Assembly (NCBI GenBank): GCA_002393835.1 | Contig: DGTW01000014.1 | Span: 1-40,991 of the forward strand | Direction of reading: 5' to 3' | Length of the DNA stretch: 40,991 nucleotides | Source of the DNA: Treponema sp. UBA4326 | GTDB taxonomy: Bacteria; Spirochaetota; Spirochaetia; Treponematales; Treponemataceae | Shown: one piece after another, positions 14,583-23,089 of the stretch | Position numbering within the stretch: the stretch's first letter is position 1 | Layout: every line of letters begins with the position of its first letter | Translations under genes and position numbers: made by a program | The notes under the pieces: generated by a model | What the model was told of the DNA's origin: nothing | The model's database searches: none | Seen by the model: only the letters and a program-made list of their open reading frames with translations

Positions 14583-17500
14583 TCATGGTACATGGATTAC
14601 TTCCCGGGGTTTTGAGCCGTTTGCAGGTCCTACAATTCCTCTTTCTTCCATGTCTTCAACAAGGCGGGCGGCCCGGTTGTAGCCGATTTTTAGGCGGCGT
14701 TGCAGGTAACTGGCGCTTGCTTTTCCTGTCTGGACGACAATTTGCAAGGCCTGATCATAAAGCGGGTCTTCGCCATCGCTGAAGATGCCAGGCTCGTTGT
14801 CTTCTTCTTCATCGTCATCAACGAAAATCTCATCATCAATGTAGTCTGGTCCCCCGAAAGTCTTGACATAATCCACGACCCGCTCAACTTCATTGTCGCC
14901 GACGAGCGTTCCCTGAATTCGGGTTGGAATGGGGTTGACGGCTGAGGTATAGAGCATGTCGCCCTTGCCCAGCAATTTTTCGGCTCCCGTGCTGTCAATA
15001 ATGATGTTTGAGTCAGTACGGCTGGCAACCATGAAGGCGATTCGACTCGGGATGTTTGCCTTGATAAGACCTGTAATGACATTAACTGAAGGTCGTTGGG
15101 TTGCAAGAACAAGGTGAATTCCGACCGCACGGCTCATTGCGGTGAGGCGGGCAACGCTTGTTTCAAGTTCTTTGCCGCTAGTGGCCATTAAGTCTGCGAA
15201 CTCATCGATAATTACGACAATGTAGGGTAATTTTTCCGTGGCAATATGTCGCTCTCGTATTCGCGTGTTGTAGCTTACGATGTCACGGACTCCCATTCCA
15301 TCGAGGAGTGCGTAGCGTCTTTCCATTTCACAGATACAATACTGTAAGACTTGCAGGGCTTTTTTTGGCTCGGTGACAACCGGGGTCAAAAGGTGAGGAA
15401 TGTCGTTGTAAAGTTTAAGCTCGACGACTTTTGGATCAACCATAATCAGTTTGACATCGTTTGGAGAGCGGTTGTACAAAATAGAAAGAATGATTGAGTT
15501 TACGCAGACAGATTTTCCGGCTCCTGTTGCACCAGCAATAAGCAGGTGTGGTGTTTTTGCAATGTCAATAATCTGTGACTGGCCGGAAATGTCTTTTCCC
15601 AAAATGACAGGGATGGCCATTTTTTTGTATTCGGGAAGAGGCTGCTCAATGATTTCACGGAAAGAAACGATTGCCCGCTCTTTGTTTGGAATTTCGATAC
15701 CGACTGCATGTTTTCCTGGAATCGGGGCAACGATACGGACAGATTTTGCTGCCAGTGCAAGGGCAATATTGTCCTGCAGGTTGACGATTTTGCTCAACTT
15801 TACGCCTGGGGCAGGCAACAGCTCAAACATGGTGACGACCGGGCCTTTTCGGATTCCGGTGACTTCAGCTTCAATGCCGAATTCATTCAGGGTCTGCTTG
15901 AGGTTTTGGCCTGCGGCTTTGGTTTCGTCATCGATGCGCCAGTATTCGTCATTTTCAAATTTTTCCAGCAAATCTGTGGGGATTTTGTATTCACTTAATT
16001 TGCGTGTTGTCTTAGTTTCTTCTGCTTCAATCTGCGTGTTTTCGCTGGAGGTGTTCTGATAAAGGGAGTCTCGGGCCGGAAGCTCTTCTGGATTTTTGAA
16101 GACGGGATTTGCAGCGGCATCTGCCTCCATTTGTGAGAAAATGTCTTCAACGCCGAGAGATTCGTCATCATCATCGCCTGAGAAAATGTCATCCTCGTCA
16201 TTGTCTGAAATATCCTCGATATTGATGAAATCTGCCGGATTTTCCTCTTCGGTAAGCTCATTGTTTTCTTCAACATCAAGAGTTTCTGCTTCCTCAGTCC
16301 CATCTTCTGACTCAAAAGTTGGCTCAGGTTCTTCAAAAGTTTCCTCGTTTTCAAAATTTGGCTCTGGCTCATTGAAGACTTCTTCGGTTTCGGCTATTGG
16401 CTCTGCTTCTTCGAGAAGATTATCATTTTCAAATCCTGTTTTCGGCTCGTCAAAACTTTCTTCTGCCTGAATGCTTGATTCTGCTTCATCAAAAGCCTCG
16501 TCTTCAATTACCGGCTCAGAAAAATCGTCCTCTGTGTCGTTTGAAAAATCTTCTGGCTCTTCAAAAGACTCTTCTGGAGCAAGTGTTTCTGAGAAATCTT
16601 CAAAACTTTCTTCTTCCTGATTGAATTCTACCGGCTGGACATCGCTCATATCATCGAATTCTGTTTGAAAATCTTCTGTGTTTACGGGAACTTCTTCTTC
16701 CTCGAATTCTTCTTCAAATTCAGGTTCTACCGACTCAATGCTGCTTGTCTCCGGCTCTGTGAATTCTTCTTCCGTAAACTCTTCTTCTGTAAATTCTGCT
16801 TCTGGCTCAGATGAAAGGCTTTCTTGGCTTTCTTTGTCCGCTTCGGCTTCGTTTGGCTCAGAGAGAGCAATTTCTGTTTTTTCTTCGCTTGTTTCTTCTT
16901 CTGTAGCGACAAAACTTGACTTTGGCTCAGAATCTTCGAATGTTATTTCAGCAGGCGGAAGTGCGACTTCTTCGTTTTTCTGGAGCTCTTCTTCGTGTGC
17001 TTTTTCTTGTGAGTCAAAAATATGCTCGAATGGAGATTCTTCTTTTGGTGGCTCAGGCAGACTTTCTTCAATTTTTTCTGGAAGAGGTTCATCTGCGATT
17101 AAAGTATCATTTTCTATGATTGTCGGATTGTCTGCGATGGTTGCGTTTTCATCTTCTATATTTTCGACTTCTTCCTCAACTTTTTCTTTTCCGTCATTGA
17201 TTAAATCTTTGAGAATTTCTTTTTGCTGAAGGAAAATTTTATCATGGGCCAAGTCGATTTTATCTTCATCGTTTGCTTCTTCTGTTTCTTTTTCGCTTTC
17301 AAAAAGCTGAATTTCATCATCATCATCTGACTCTGTTTCATCAAGAATTTCTTCATCATCAATATCGATGTCTTTGTTACTGGCCAGGGAATTTTCCAAA
17401 ATGTCGCCCAAAATTGAGAGAAGGAGGTATTCTGCGGCGAGAATCAGAGCGCCAATCAGCAATGTTGATGAAAGTTTGACCAGCATTATGCTGTCGCTGT

Positions 17501-17825
17501 CGGAAGCAAGTATCATTCGGCAGATGTGCTCAATTGCGTCTAAAGTGAAGAAGGGAATGATTGAGCCGAGAAGCAGTACGCCGTTTCGGAGCCGCCATTT
17601 TGCGTTGAAGCATTGAATTCCAGCAGCAATCAGGAAAGCCGGAATGCAGATGGAACACAAGCCGTAAACGCCTGTGAACATTTTTCCAAGTGAATAAAAA
17701 AATGAATTTTTAGCGGGGTTAATTCCGCCAAAATCAAAGGCAACTAAAAGCAATGAGATTGAGAATAAAGCCGCAAGAATGAAAAGTGCGATTCCTGCAA
17801 CAGCCGAATATTTTTGATTCTTCAT
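14583..17825 (-). CDS. ftsK: DNA translocase FtsK/SpoIIIE
   Basis: A septum-located motor that pumps chromosomal DNA and aids dimer resolution and segregation; 1080 residues. Four membrane segments occupy about residues 8-145. A very long acidic linker (about 145-600) is rich in Glu and has degenerate EPEPxFExEE-type repeats. The alpha/beta motor follows, with Walker A GATGAGKS (765-772) and Walker B IVVIIDEFADLM. The C-terminal winged-helix gamma domain (about 1015-1080, SASYLQRRLKIGYNRAARLVEDMEERGIVG) recognises orienting KOPS-like sequences. ATG 17825 has GATAAT 8 bases upstream, shared in a compact divergent region with the gene at 17863. Confidence 0.96.
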   Translation of the reverse strand: MKNQKYSAVAGIALFILAALFSISLLLVAFDFGGINPAKNSFFYSLGKMFTGVYGLCSICIPAFLIAAGIQCFNAKWRLRNGVLLLGSIIPFFTLDAIEHICRMILASDSDSIMLVKLSSTLLIGALILAAEYLLLSILGDILENSLASNKDIDIDDEEILDETESDDDDEIQLFESEKETEEANDEDKIDLAHDKIFLQQKEILKDLINDGKEKVEEEVENIEDENATIADNPTIIENDTLIADEPLPEKIEESLPEPPKEESPFEHIFDSQEKAHEEELQKNEEVALPPAEITFEDSEPKSSFVATEEETSEEKTEIALSEPNEAEADKESQESLSSEPEAEFTEEEFTEEEFTEPETSSIESVEPEFEEEFEEEEVPVNTEDFQTEFDDMSDVQPVEFNQEEESFEDFSETLAPEESFEEPEDFSNDTEDDFSEPVIEDEAFDEAESSIQAEESFDEPKTGFENDNLLEEAEPIAETEEVFNEPEPNFENEETFEEPEPTFESEDGTEEAETLDVEENNELTEEENPADFINIEDISDNDEDDIFSGDDDDESLGVEDIFSQMEADAAANPVFKNPEELPARDSLYQNTSSENTQIEAEETKTTRKLSEYKIPTDLLEKFENDEYWRIDDETKAAGQNLKQTLNEFGIEAEVTGIRKGPVVTMFELLPAPGVKLSKIVNLQDNIALALAAKSVRIVAPIPGKHAVGIEIPNKERAIVSFREIIEQPLPEYKKMAIPVILGKDISGQSQIIDIAKTPHLLIAGATGAGKSVCVNSIILSILYNRSPNDVKLIMVDPKVVELKLYNDIPHLLTPVVTEPKKALQVLQYCICEMERRYALLDGMGVRDIVSYNTRIRERHIATEKLPYIVVIIDEFADLMATSGKELETSVARLTAMSRAVGIHLVLATQRPSVNVITGLIKANIPSRIAFMVASRTDSNIIIDSTGAEKLLGKGDMLYTSAVNPIPTRIQGTLVGDNEVERVVDYVKTFGGPDYIDDEIFVDDDEEEDNEPGIFSDGEDPLYDQALQIVVQTGKASASYLQRRLKIGYNRAARLVEDMEERGIVGPANGSKPREVIHVP

Positions 17826-17833
17826 ACTTTATG

Positions 17834-17856
17834 ATTATCGGCTATTTTGTTATACT
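17834..17856. promoter_or_regulatory. Compact divergent promoter pair, ftsK and FMN dehydrogenase gene
   Basis: Only 37 bases separate the two start codons. On the minus strand GATAAT (17834-17839) lies 8 bases from the ftsK ATG. On the plus strand TGT-TATACT (hexamer 17851-17856) lies 6 bases from GTG 17863. Each -35 region falls across the other gene's -10 or start codon, so the two promoters must compete for polymerase. Confidence 0.6.
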
Positions 17857-17862
17857 CTTTAT

Positions 17863-18792
17863 GTGAGTGAAAATAATTTTAAATGCAATTTCTGCAAGGT
17901 CTGCAACGGAAAAGGCTGTATTTCACAGCTTCCAGGAATGGGCGGAACGAAGAAAAATGAAAACTTCATTCTGAACTGTGCGGCCTGGGAAGTTGTACGA
18001 AGCAAATATATAGAAAAGATAAATAAATTCCTTGATTTGGAGCCAGAATTTCGCATTCCTTCCATAAGTATCGCTCCAATGACAGGGGCTGTTGAAAATA
18101 TCGGTTTTGCCAAAGAATCTGATTTTTACGATACAATCATTCAAGCTATGCACAAGGTTGGGGTGGGGCTTTGCATAGGAGACGGATACCCGGATGAAAA
18201 AATCAAGTTCGGAATTGAAGCCCTAAAAAAAATCAAGATAGAGGCTCCAGATGCCCGTACTTCTGTCTTTATAAAGCCATATTCAAACGAAAAGATAATG
18301 GAGCGTTTTGAGTGGGCGAAAGATTGCGTAAAAGTCGCAGGAATTGACATCGATTCTTACAATATATTAACCATGCGGAATTTGGTAAAACTAGAAAAAA
18401 AGTCTGCCGAACAGCTAATTGAAATAAAAAAGCACGTTAAAATGCCTTTTGCCATCAAAGGAATTTTTAGCAAGGCAGATATTGCCCTAATCAAGGAAGT
18501 TAAGCCTGATATAGCCTATATTTCAAATCATGGCGGAAGAATCGACACCAGACGGGGCAGCACGGCAGAATTTTTTGCAAAATACGGAAGCGAAATAAAA
18601 AAATATTGCGGGGAATTGTGGATTGATGGCGGAATTCGCTCCCCAAAAGATGTTGCCACGGCAATGGCTCTTGGGGCGGACTGTGTTTTGGTAGGGCGGC
18701 CTTTTGCCACAGCTCTTTGCCATGGTGGTGCTGAAGAGCTGTGCGGGAAAGTGCTGGAGCTTAGCCTGATAAAATACGGCTCAAAACAATAA
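17863..18792 (+). CDS. FMN-dependent alpha-hydroxy-acid dehydrogenase/oxidase-like protein
   Basis: A 309-residue flavoprotein of the lactate/glycolate oxidase superfamily. Visible motifs are the barrel start SISIAPMTG, FAIKGI with the FMN-contact lysine, YISNHGGR with the catalytic-type His and Arg, and LWIDGGIRSPKDVATAMALGADCVLVGRPF for phosphate binding. An N-terminal cysteine cluster (CNFCKVCNGKGC, residues 8-19) is not part of classical oxidases and suggests Fe-S or zinc binding, as in the short anaerobic clostridial forms. The start is GTG 17863; the ATG two bases earlier runs into a stop. The extended -10 is 6 bases upstream, so the mRNA is likely leaderless. The substrate is undetermined. 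Confidence 0.85.
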   Translation: MSENNFKCNFCKVCNGKGCISQLPGMGGTKKNENFILNCAAWEVVRSKYIEKINKFLDLEPEFRIPSISIAPMTGAVENIGFAKESDFYDTIIQAMHKVGVGLCIGDGYPDEKIKFGIEALKKIKIEAPDARTSVFIKPYSNEKIMERFEWAKDCVKVAGIDIDSYNILTMRNLVKLEKKSAEQLIEIKKHVKMPFAIKGIFSKADIALIKEVKPDIAYISNHGGRIDTRRGSTAEFFAKYGSEIKKYCGELWIDGGIRSPKDVATAMALGADCVLVGRPFATALCHGGAEELCGKVLELSLIKYGSKQ

Positions 18793-18810
18793 GCTCAGGC
18801 TAAGCTTTTT
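18758..18810 (+). terminator. Terminator whose 5' arm lies in the coding sequence
   Basis: AGCTTAGCCTGA (18758-18769) is perfectly complementary to TCAGGCTAAGCT (18795-18806), followed by a T-run. The 12-base stem has a 25-base loop that contains the stop codon of the FMN dehydrogenase gene. Confidence 0.75.
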
Positions 18811-18825
18811 ATGGTTTTTTATTTG

Positions 18826-19911
18826 TTACTGGTATAAATATAGGCATTTTCCGGCGGAATTGCCCATAAGCTGGTAAAGGCTGGCCTCTGGATTTTTTGC
18901 AAAACTGGCGGCTCCAGAAATGAGTGAGAGCCAGTTTTCTTCGTAGCGGTATTTGTAATCAACAAAAATCACTTCTTCACCAGCTTTTTCTTCTGTTCCA
19001 GAGAAATAGTCTTTGAAATCATCTTTGGCAACTTCGTATTCAGCTACGGCATCAATAAGGCCCAGGGCTTTTGCCTGATTTGCCGTGTAAACTCGGCCAT
19101 CGGCAATTTTTTTGATTTCTTCGATGGGCTTTTCCCTTGATTCTGCAACGATTTGCGTGAATTGTTCGTAGGCTTCATCTGCAATGGACTGAAAAATTGC
19201 CCGCTGCTCCTCAGTGAGCTTGCTGTTGTAATTTCCCATGTTTTTGTTTTTTCCAGCCGTGATTGTGGTCATTTTGACTCCAACTTTGTCGAGAAGTTCA
19301 GTCGCATCCATAACCTGACCTGCGATTACGCCTATGGAGCCGGTGAGACAGTTGCGGTTTGCAAATATGACATCTGCCGCACAGCCAATATAATAGCCAC
19401 CACTTGCTGCGAGAGCACCGAAGTAAGCGAAAACCGGGCGTTTTGTGACTTGCTTATAGTTTATGAGGGCCAGATAGGCTTCGTCAGATTCGTAGACTGT
19501 GCCTCCAGGCGAGTTGATGAAAAGCATGATCCCGCGATTGTTGGGGTCATTTTTGGCTTTTTTTATTTGTTTTAAAAGCCATTTTTGGTTGTAGGTTTTG
19601 TTTTCTTCAGAAATTATGCCACGGATGTGAATTACGGCGATATAGGGAGTTTTTTTGCTTGTTACGGGTGAATCAGTGTTTTTGTTTCGGGCGATGCTTA
19701 TGATTCTTCCCAAGGTTCCGTTGTTTGAAAAATCTTCGTCAAATTCATCGCTGAATTCGTCTTCGTATTCGTCATCAAAATCGCTGCTGGTTGAGAAAGA
19801 AAATGAAAAATTGGGCTTGCTAAGGCCTTTTGTGATGATTGATTTGATTCCGAAAATCAAGGAAAGGGCGATTAGCACTATTAATATGAAAAGACCTTTT
19901 TTATTCTTCAT
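18826..19911 (-). CDS. sppA: Signal peptide peptidase SppA (S49 family)
   Basis: A membrane-anchored serine protease of 361 residues that degrades cleaved signal peptides. An N-terminal membrane anchor (about residues 5-22) is followed by an acidic linker (44-61). The protease domain has RGIISEE, the NSPGGTV oxyanion region and ALAASGGYYIGCAAD with nucleophile Ser170. TGSIGVI follows, then TAGKNKN, whose Lys221 is the likely general base in the Ser/Lys dyad. The ATG at 19911 is preceded by AGAGG, within the 3' end of the upstream DUF975 gene region, so the two genes form an operon. The C-terminus (GKCLYLYQ) is unremarkable. Confidence 0.92.
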   Translation of the reverse strand: MKNKKGLFILIVLIALSLIFGIKSIITKGLSKPNFSFSFSTSSDFDDEYEDEFSDEFDEDFSNNGTLGRIISIARNKNTDSPVTSKKTPYIAVIHIRGIISEENKTYNQKWLLKQIKKAKNDPNNRGIMLFINSPGGTVYESDEAYLALINYKQVTKRPVFAYFGALAASGGYYIGCAADVIFANRNCLTGSIGVIAGQVMDATELLDKVGVKMTTITAGKNKNMGNYNSKLTEEQRAIFQSIADEAYEQFTQIVAESREKPIEEIKKIADGRVYTANQAKALGLIDAVAEYEVAKDDFKDYFSGTEEKAGEEVIFVDYKYRYEENWLSLISGAASFAKNPEASLYQLMGNSAGKCLYLYQ

Positions 19912-19921
19912 TGTATGCCTC

Positions 19922-20554
19922 TTATGCCTCGAAATCTGCCGGGGTAAGTTTGTTTTGAGCGAAGACCATTCGCTTTAAGTCGTAGTATGCGTTTATTTCA
20001 GTCATGGTCATGTAGGGATAGAGCCAGATAAAACCGATTCCGCATGAAAGTATGCTCAAAATTATCCAGCCGAGGAAGCTCAAGTCCATTATGAACAAAT
20101 CAGCCTTGTGGCCTTGTGTAAGGATTTTGCTGATATCCATGGCTTTTATTGCTCCAATTTTTGGATTTTCTGCGACTACATAGAACATCATCGAATAGCT
20201 GTAGGCTTTTACGATTCCTGGGATGATAAAGAGAAGGGACCAGAGAATGACCCAAAGTGCGTTCCAGAGACCGGCCAGGAGAGAAACAAGCCAACGGTCT
20301 TCCAGTGCCTCCAAAAATGTAGAGAAAGAAACTTTTTCTGTCTGGAGATTGCCTGAAGTGAAAACATAAGCCATTTTCATTAAGGTAAAGGAAATTCCAA
20401 CACTCATAATTGCGCTAACGATTATACCGAGGAAGGGGGTCATGTCAGCAAAACAGCCAAGGACTACATAGATAATTGTGAGGAGACATGGCAGGCTCCA
20501 GTTGTTATGCAGGATAGCGAGAGCATTTTTTTTGTATTCGACTCTGTTAAACAT
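19922..20554 (-). CDS. DUF975-family integral membrane protein
   Basis: A 210-residue membrane protein with about six hydrophobic segments. It carries the family features: N-terminal VEYKKNALAILHNNW, central glycine-rich membrane helices, the YSYSMMFYVVAENP motif, DISKILTQGHK and a C-terminal YPYMTMTEINAYYDLK helix. The molecular function is unknown. The start at 20554 has AAGGAG 5 bases upstream. It lies directly upstream of sppA (10 bases), and the pairing suggests a role in membrane homeostasis. Confidence 0.82.
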   Translation of the reverse strand: MFNRVEYKKNALAILHNNWSLPCLLTIIYVVLGCFADMTPFLGIIVSAIMSVGISFTLMKMAYVFTSGNLQTEKVSFSTFLEALEDRWLVSLLAGLWNALWVILWSLLFIIPGIVKAYSYSMMFYVVAENPKIGAIKAMDISKILTQGHKADLFIMDLSFLGWIILSILSCGIGFIWLYPYMTMTEINAYYDLKRMVFAQNKLTPADFEA

Positions 20555-20619
20555 AAAAACTCCTTAAGTTATATTAAAGAAAATAATAGCACTATTTGCG
20601 AAAATATAATAGATTGTGC

Positions 20620-20625
20620 TAGAAT
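20620..20625 (+). promoter_or_regulatory. -10 box of the epimerase gene (leaderless type)
   Basis: TAGAAT preceded by TGC (extended -10) is exactly 6 bases from ATG 20632, with no Shine-Dalgarno sequence. Confidence 0.65.
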
Positions 20626-20631
20626 AAACCT

Positions 20632-21558
20632 ATGACAATCACACTTAAAAACAGCAACTACGAAGTAGTTATCAGCACGCACGGAGCAGAAATCAATTCT
20701 TTCCGCAGCGTTAAAGACGGCACAAAATATGTATTTGAAGGCCCGGAGGAAGTCTGGAAATTCCACGCACCTGTTTTGTTCCCCCATGTAGGCCGTATTA
20801 AGGACGGATTCTACACTTACGGCGACAAGGAATATCATCTTGTGAACAACGGAATGAGCCGTGATATGGAGCACAAAATCATCGAGCAGAGCGAAACTTC
20901 GGCAACTTTTGAACTTACTGAAAATGCTGAGACTGCCGACAAGTTCCCCTGGAAATTCAGCCTCAAGACTCATTATGAGCTCAAAGAAAACGGCCTTATT
21001 TTTACAACGACCGTAACTAACACAGATTCAACACCGATGCTTTTCTCTGTCGGAAGCCACACTGCTTTCTGCTGCCCTCGCAACACAGACCCAAAAGGCA
21101 CGACAAATGCTGACTATCAGTACGAATTCGAGCGCCGGGAGCCTCTTACCACAGTTCTCTTGAACGATGCGGCTCAGCTTGCCGTTGATGAAGAGGGAAC
21201 AGCCCCATGCACAAAGCCTTACGGCGAAAAAGAAGCCGGAATCATCCCGATTAACGCTGACGGATTCGGTAACGGTCACTTCTTTACGGCATTCAAGTCA
21301 AACTGGGTGGGCTTGCGTAACAAAAAAGACGGCTCTCTGGTAAAAGTAAACTGCGCTGGCTATCCTTACCTTATGGTCTGGCAGGGCGGAAATGGTGCTG
21401 CGGGAGCTGACGGAAACGGCTTTAACTGCATTGAGCCATGGTACGGAACTGCTGATGCCGAGAACACTGAGCACGAGTGGGAAGAAAAAGCGGCTCTCAT
21501 CACTCTGGAGCCGGGAAAATCTTTCACTGCTGATCAGAGCATAACAATAGAAAAATAA
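20632..21558 (+). CDS. Aldose 1-epimerase family protein (mutarotase-like)
   Basis: A 308-residue cytosolic beta-sandwich protein that interconverts sugar anomers or binds hexose phosphates. The start (MTITLKNSNYEVVISTHGAEINSF), PVLFPHVGRIKDG, the FSVGSHTAFCCP segment with its catalytic-type His, and the terminal CIEPWYGTAD motif match the slr1438-like branch of the galactose mutarotase superfamily. In this branch the exact sugar is rarely known. It has its own leaderless-type promoter and a strong terminator, so it is probably monocistronic. Confidence 0.9.
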   Translation: MTITLKNSNYEVVISTHGAEINSFRSVKDGTKYVFEGPEEVWKFHAPVLFPHVGRIKDGFYTYGDKEYHLVNNGMSRDMEHKIIEQSETSATFELTENAETADKFPWKFSLKTHYELKENGLIFTTTVTNTDSTPMLFSVGSHTAFCCPRNTDPKGTTNADYQYEFERREPLTTVLLNDAAQLAVDEEGTAPCTKPYGEKEAGIIPINADGFGNGHFFTAFKSNWVGLRNKKDGSLVKVNCAGYPYLMVWQGGNGAAGADGNGFNCIEPWYGTADAENTEHEWEEKAALITLEPGKSFTADQSITIEK

Positions 21559-21563
21559 TTCTT

Positions 21564-21590
21564 AAAGGGGCGATTAAAGCCCCTTTTTCT
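21564..21590. terminator. Bidirectional terminator between epimerase and HAD gene
   Basis: AAAGGGGC (21564-21571) pairs with GCCCCTTT (21579-21586) around a 7-base loop, followed by T-rich sequence. The stop codon of the convergent HAD gene (21574-21576) lies in the loop. Confidence 0.85.
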
Positions 21591-22095
21591 TTTTGACGGC
21601 TTCGGCTTTGGCGATTACTTTTTCGACCCAGTCATCATCTGGAGCATCCAGCTGGTAGGCTTCAAATCCCATCTGGCTTCCGTAGGAGCAGATGACCGTC
21701 TCATCGTCAACATGAAGAGAGATATTGTATCTTGGTGGCACTTTTTGTGGCAGGATTTCTCTTCGTTGTCCCTGGACTTCCTTTAGATGCCGCTGACCGT
21801 TCACGATTCCGTTGAATTTCACCCCATAAAATCTGAAGAGATGTTTGATGTATTTTTGCGTGCGAAAAGACGATGTGTAGACCCAGACATCAAAGCCCAT
21901 TTTTTGAAGAGTATTGATTAGTCTTGGGGTTCCGAAACGTAATCGTTCGATGTAAATCTTATTAAGAGGAAAAGGGAGGGCCGGCTCGACTTTATGAGTG
22001 CGCTGTGAAACAAAAAGCACCTCATCGAGGTCGAAGGAGACCCTCATTCTGAATGGTTCAGTCTTCTTTTTAAAGATTTTCAGTTTTTCTAGCAT
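21574..22095 (-). CDS. HAD-superfamily phosphatase-like protein, paralogue of the HAD domain next door
   Basis: A 173-residue soluble HAD-fold protein. Motif I is FDLDEVLF (Asp22 and Asp24), motif II is WVYTSSF, and motif IV is LHVDDETV with its acidic pair; a basic residue for motif III lies in the KEVQGQRR segment. All catalytic elements therefore look present. The order of motifs and the stretches between them align along the whole length with the C-terminal half of the adjacent protein (22070-22981). I chose ATG 22095, which overlaps the upstream gene by 26 bases and has GGAG 9 bases upstream; an in-frame TTG at 22101 is also possible. The substrate is unknown. Confidence 0.8.
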   Translation of the reverse strand: MLEKLKIFKKKTEPFRMRVSFDLDEVLFVSQRTHKVEPALPFPLNKIYIERLRFGTPRLINTLQKMGFDVWVYTSSFRTQKYIKHLFRFYGVKFNGIVNGQRHLKEVQGQRREILPQKVPPRYNISLHVDDETVICSYGSQMGFEAYQLDAPDDDWVEKVIAKAEAVKKKKGL

Positions 22096-22981
22096 TTTCA
22101 ATTTCTCCGATTATGGTGATTGCCTTTCTAGACCAGTCCTCGGCATTTGCGTTCAGCTCATATTCTTGAAAATCGCCGGTTTCTTTATGAGTCAAAAGAA
22201 TCAAATCGTTGTCAATGTGCAGGGTTTCCTGATATTTGTTGGCAATCAGCTGCTCCATTTCGGCATCGGCTTTTGTCGGATTCTGCTTCTTTTTTGCCGT
22301 ACCAGTGATGATACCGTCTACATTGACTGAATAATGGCGGAAGAAGCTCTTGACATCATCGATTGAGTAGTAATTTGCCGAATAAACCCAGATGTCATAG
22401 CCGTTTTTGGAAAGAAAGTAAAAGAGGGCTGGAATACCAAGCCGGATTCTTTTTTTGAATTTTAAGTTGAAGGGAAAGTGAAGTCGCTTTTCGAGATATG
22501 GATCATCGTTTGATTTAAAGACAACTTCGTCCAAATCAAGAGTGACCCGCTTGTTGTGTTTTGAGTTTTCGAGAATCTTTTTGATGTCTGATTCCTGGGC
22601 AAGGTTGACGATTTCGACAGGAACCCGCTTTAAGCCTACACGCATTGCAGCTGCCCATCTGTGGTGGCCGTTGAGAATCAGGTAGCCGCGGGGGCGGAGC
22701 TTTTCGATTGTGAGAGGCTCAAGCTCCAGACGCTGACCTTTTGAAAGATAATGCCTGAAATTCTTTTCGTATTCAGAGATAATCCTGTAGCTAGGGCCAA
22801 TGTCTGAAAAAGTGAACTCATCCGAGGCGTTCGGGTGTAGTCTTTTGCATGATACTTTTTTGACAAAAAGACGCTCCAGGAAACTTGCCTTTATTGGATG
22901 GAATATTCCCTTTTGATTATTAACATCGTTTGCGACAAATTCTTTGAAATCCACTGTGTTTATAACCTTATTACGCTTCAT
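22070..22981 (-). CDS. ParB/sulfiredoxin-like domain fused to a HAD phosphatase-like domain
   Basis: A 303-residue protein with two recognisable parts. Residues about 45-130 resemble the ParB/Srx fold, with the hallmark LNGHHRWAAAMRVGLKRVPVEIV (NGHHR at 104-108). Residues about 145-300 are a HAD domain: TLDLDEVVF with Asp149 and Asp151, WVYSANY, a lysine-rich motif III region and LHIDNDLILL. No DNA-binding HTH of true ParB proteins follows. The ATG at 22981 has AAGGAG upstream; the longer reading from 22996 lacks one. The next gene repeats the HAD half alone and overlaps this one, so they are co-expressed. Some ParB/Srx proteins are serine kinases, so a kinase/phosphatase role is conceivable but unproven. 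Confidence 0.78.
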   Translation of the reverse strand: MKRNKVINTVDFKEFVANDVNNQKGIFHPIKASFLERLFVKKVSCKRLHPNASDEFTFSDIGPSYRIISEYEKNFRHYLSKGQRLELEPLTIEKLRPRGYLILNGHHRWAAAMRVGLKRVPVEIVNLAQESDIKKILENSKHNKRVTLDLDEVVFKSNDDPYLEKRLHFPFNLKFKKRIRLGIPALFYFLSKNGYDIWVYSANYYSIDDVKSFFRHYSVNVDGIITGTAKKKQNPTKADAEMEQLIANKYQETLHIDNDLILLTHKETGDFQEYELNANAEDWSRKAITIIGEIENARKTENL

Positions 22982-23054
22982 AAAGGCTCCTTTCATTCCT
23001 TAAATTATAATGTATATATTCTGAATTTGCCACTTTTTTTATCTCTTGCTTCCC

Positions 23055-23083
23055 TTGTCTTTTCCCTTTTTTTGCATTATATT
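23055..23083 (+). promoter_or_regulatory. metK promoter
   Basis: TTGTCT (23055-23060), a 17-base spacer and TATATT (23078-23083). The predicted transcript start near 23090 gives a leader of about 90 bases, in contrast to the many leaderless-type genes nearby. Confidence 0.65.
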
Positions 23084-23089
23084 CAATAT

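Noticed and set aside
15451..17229. Plus-strand Ser-rich open frames (up to 202 residues) opposite ftsK
   Set aside because: They mirror the Glu-rich ftsK linker and motor on the other strand; there are no ribosome-binding sites and no family features.
22070..22981. Chromosome partition ParB
   Set aside because: Only the N-terminal fold motif matches; no HTH domain, no ParA neighbour and no parS-like site was seen.
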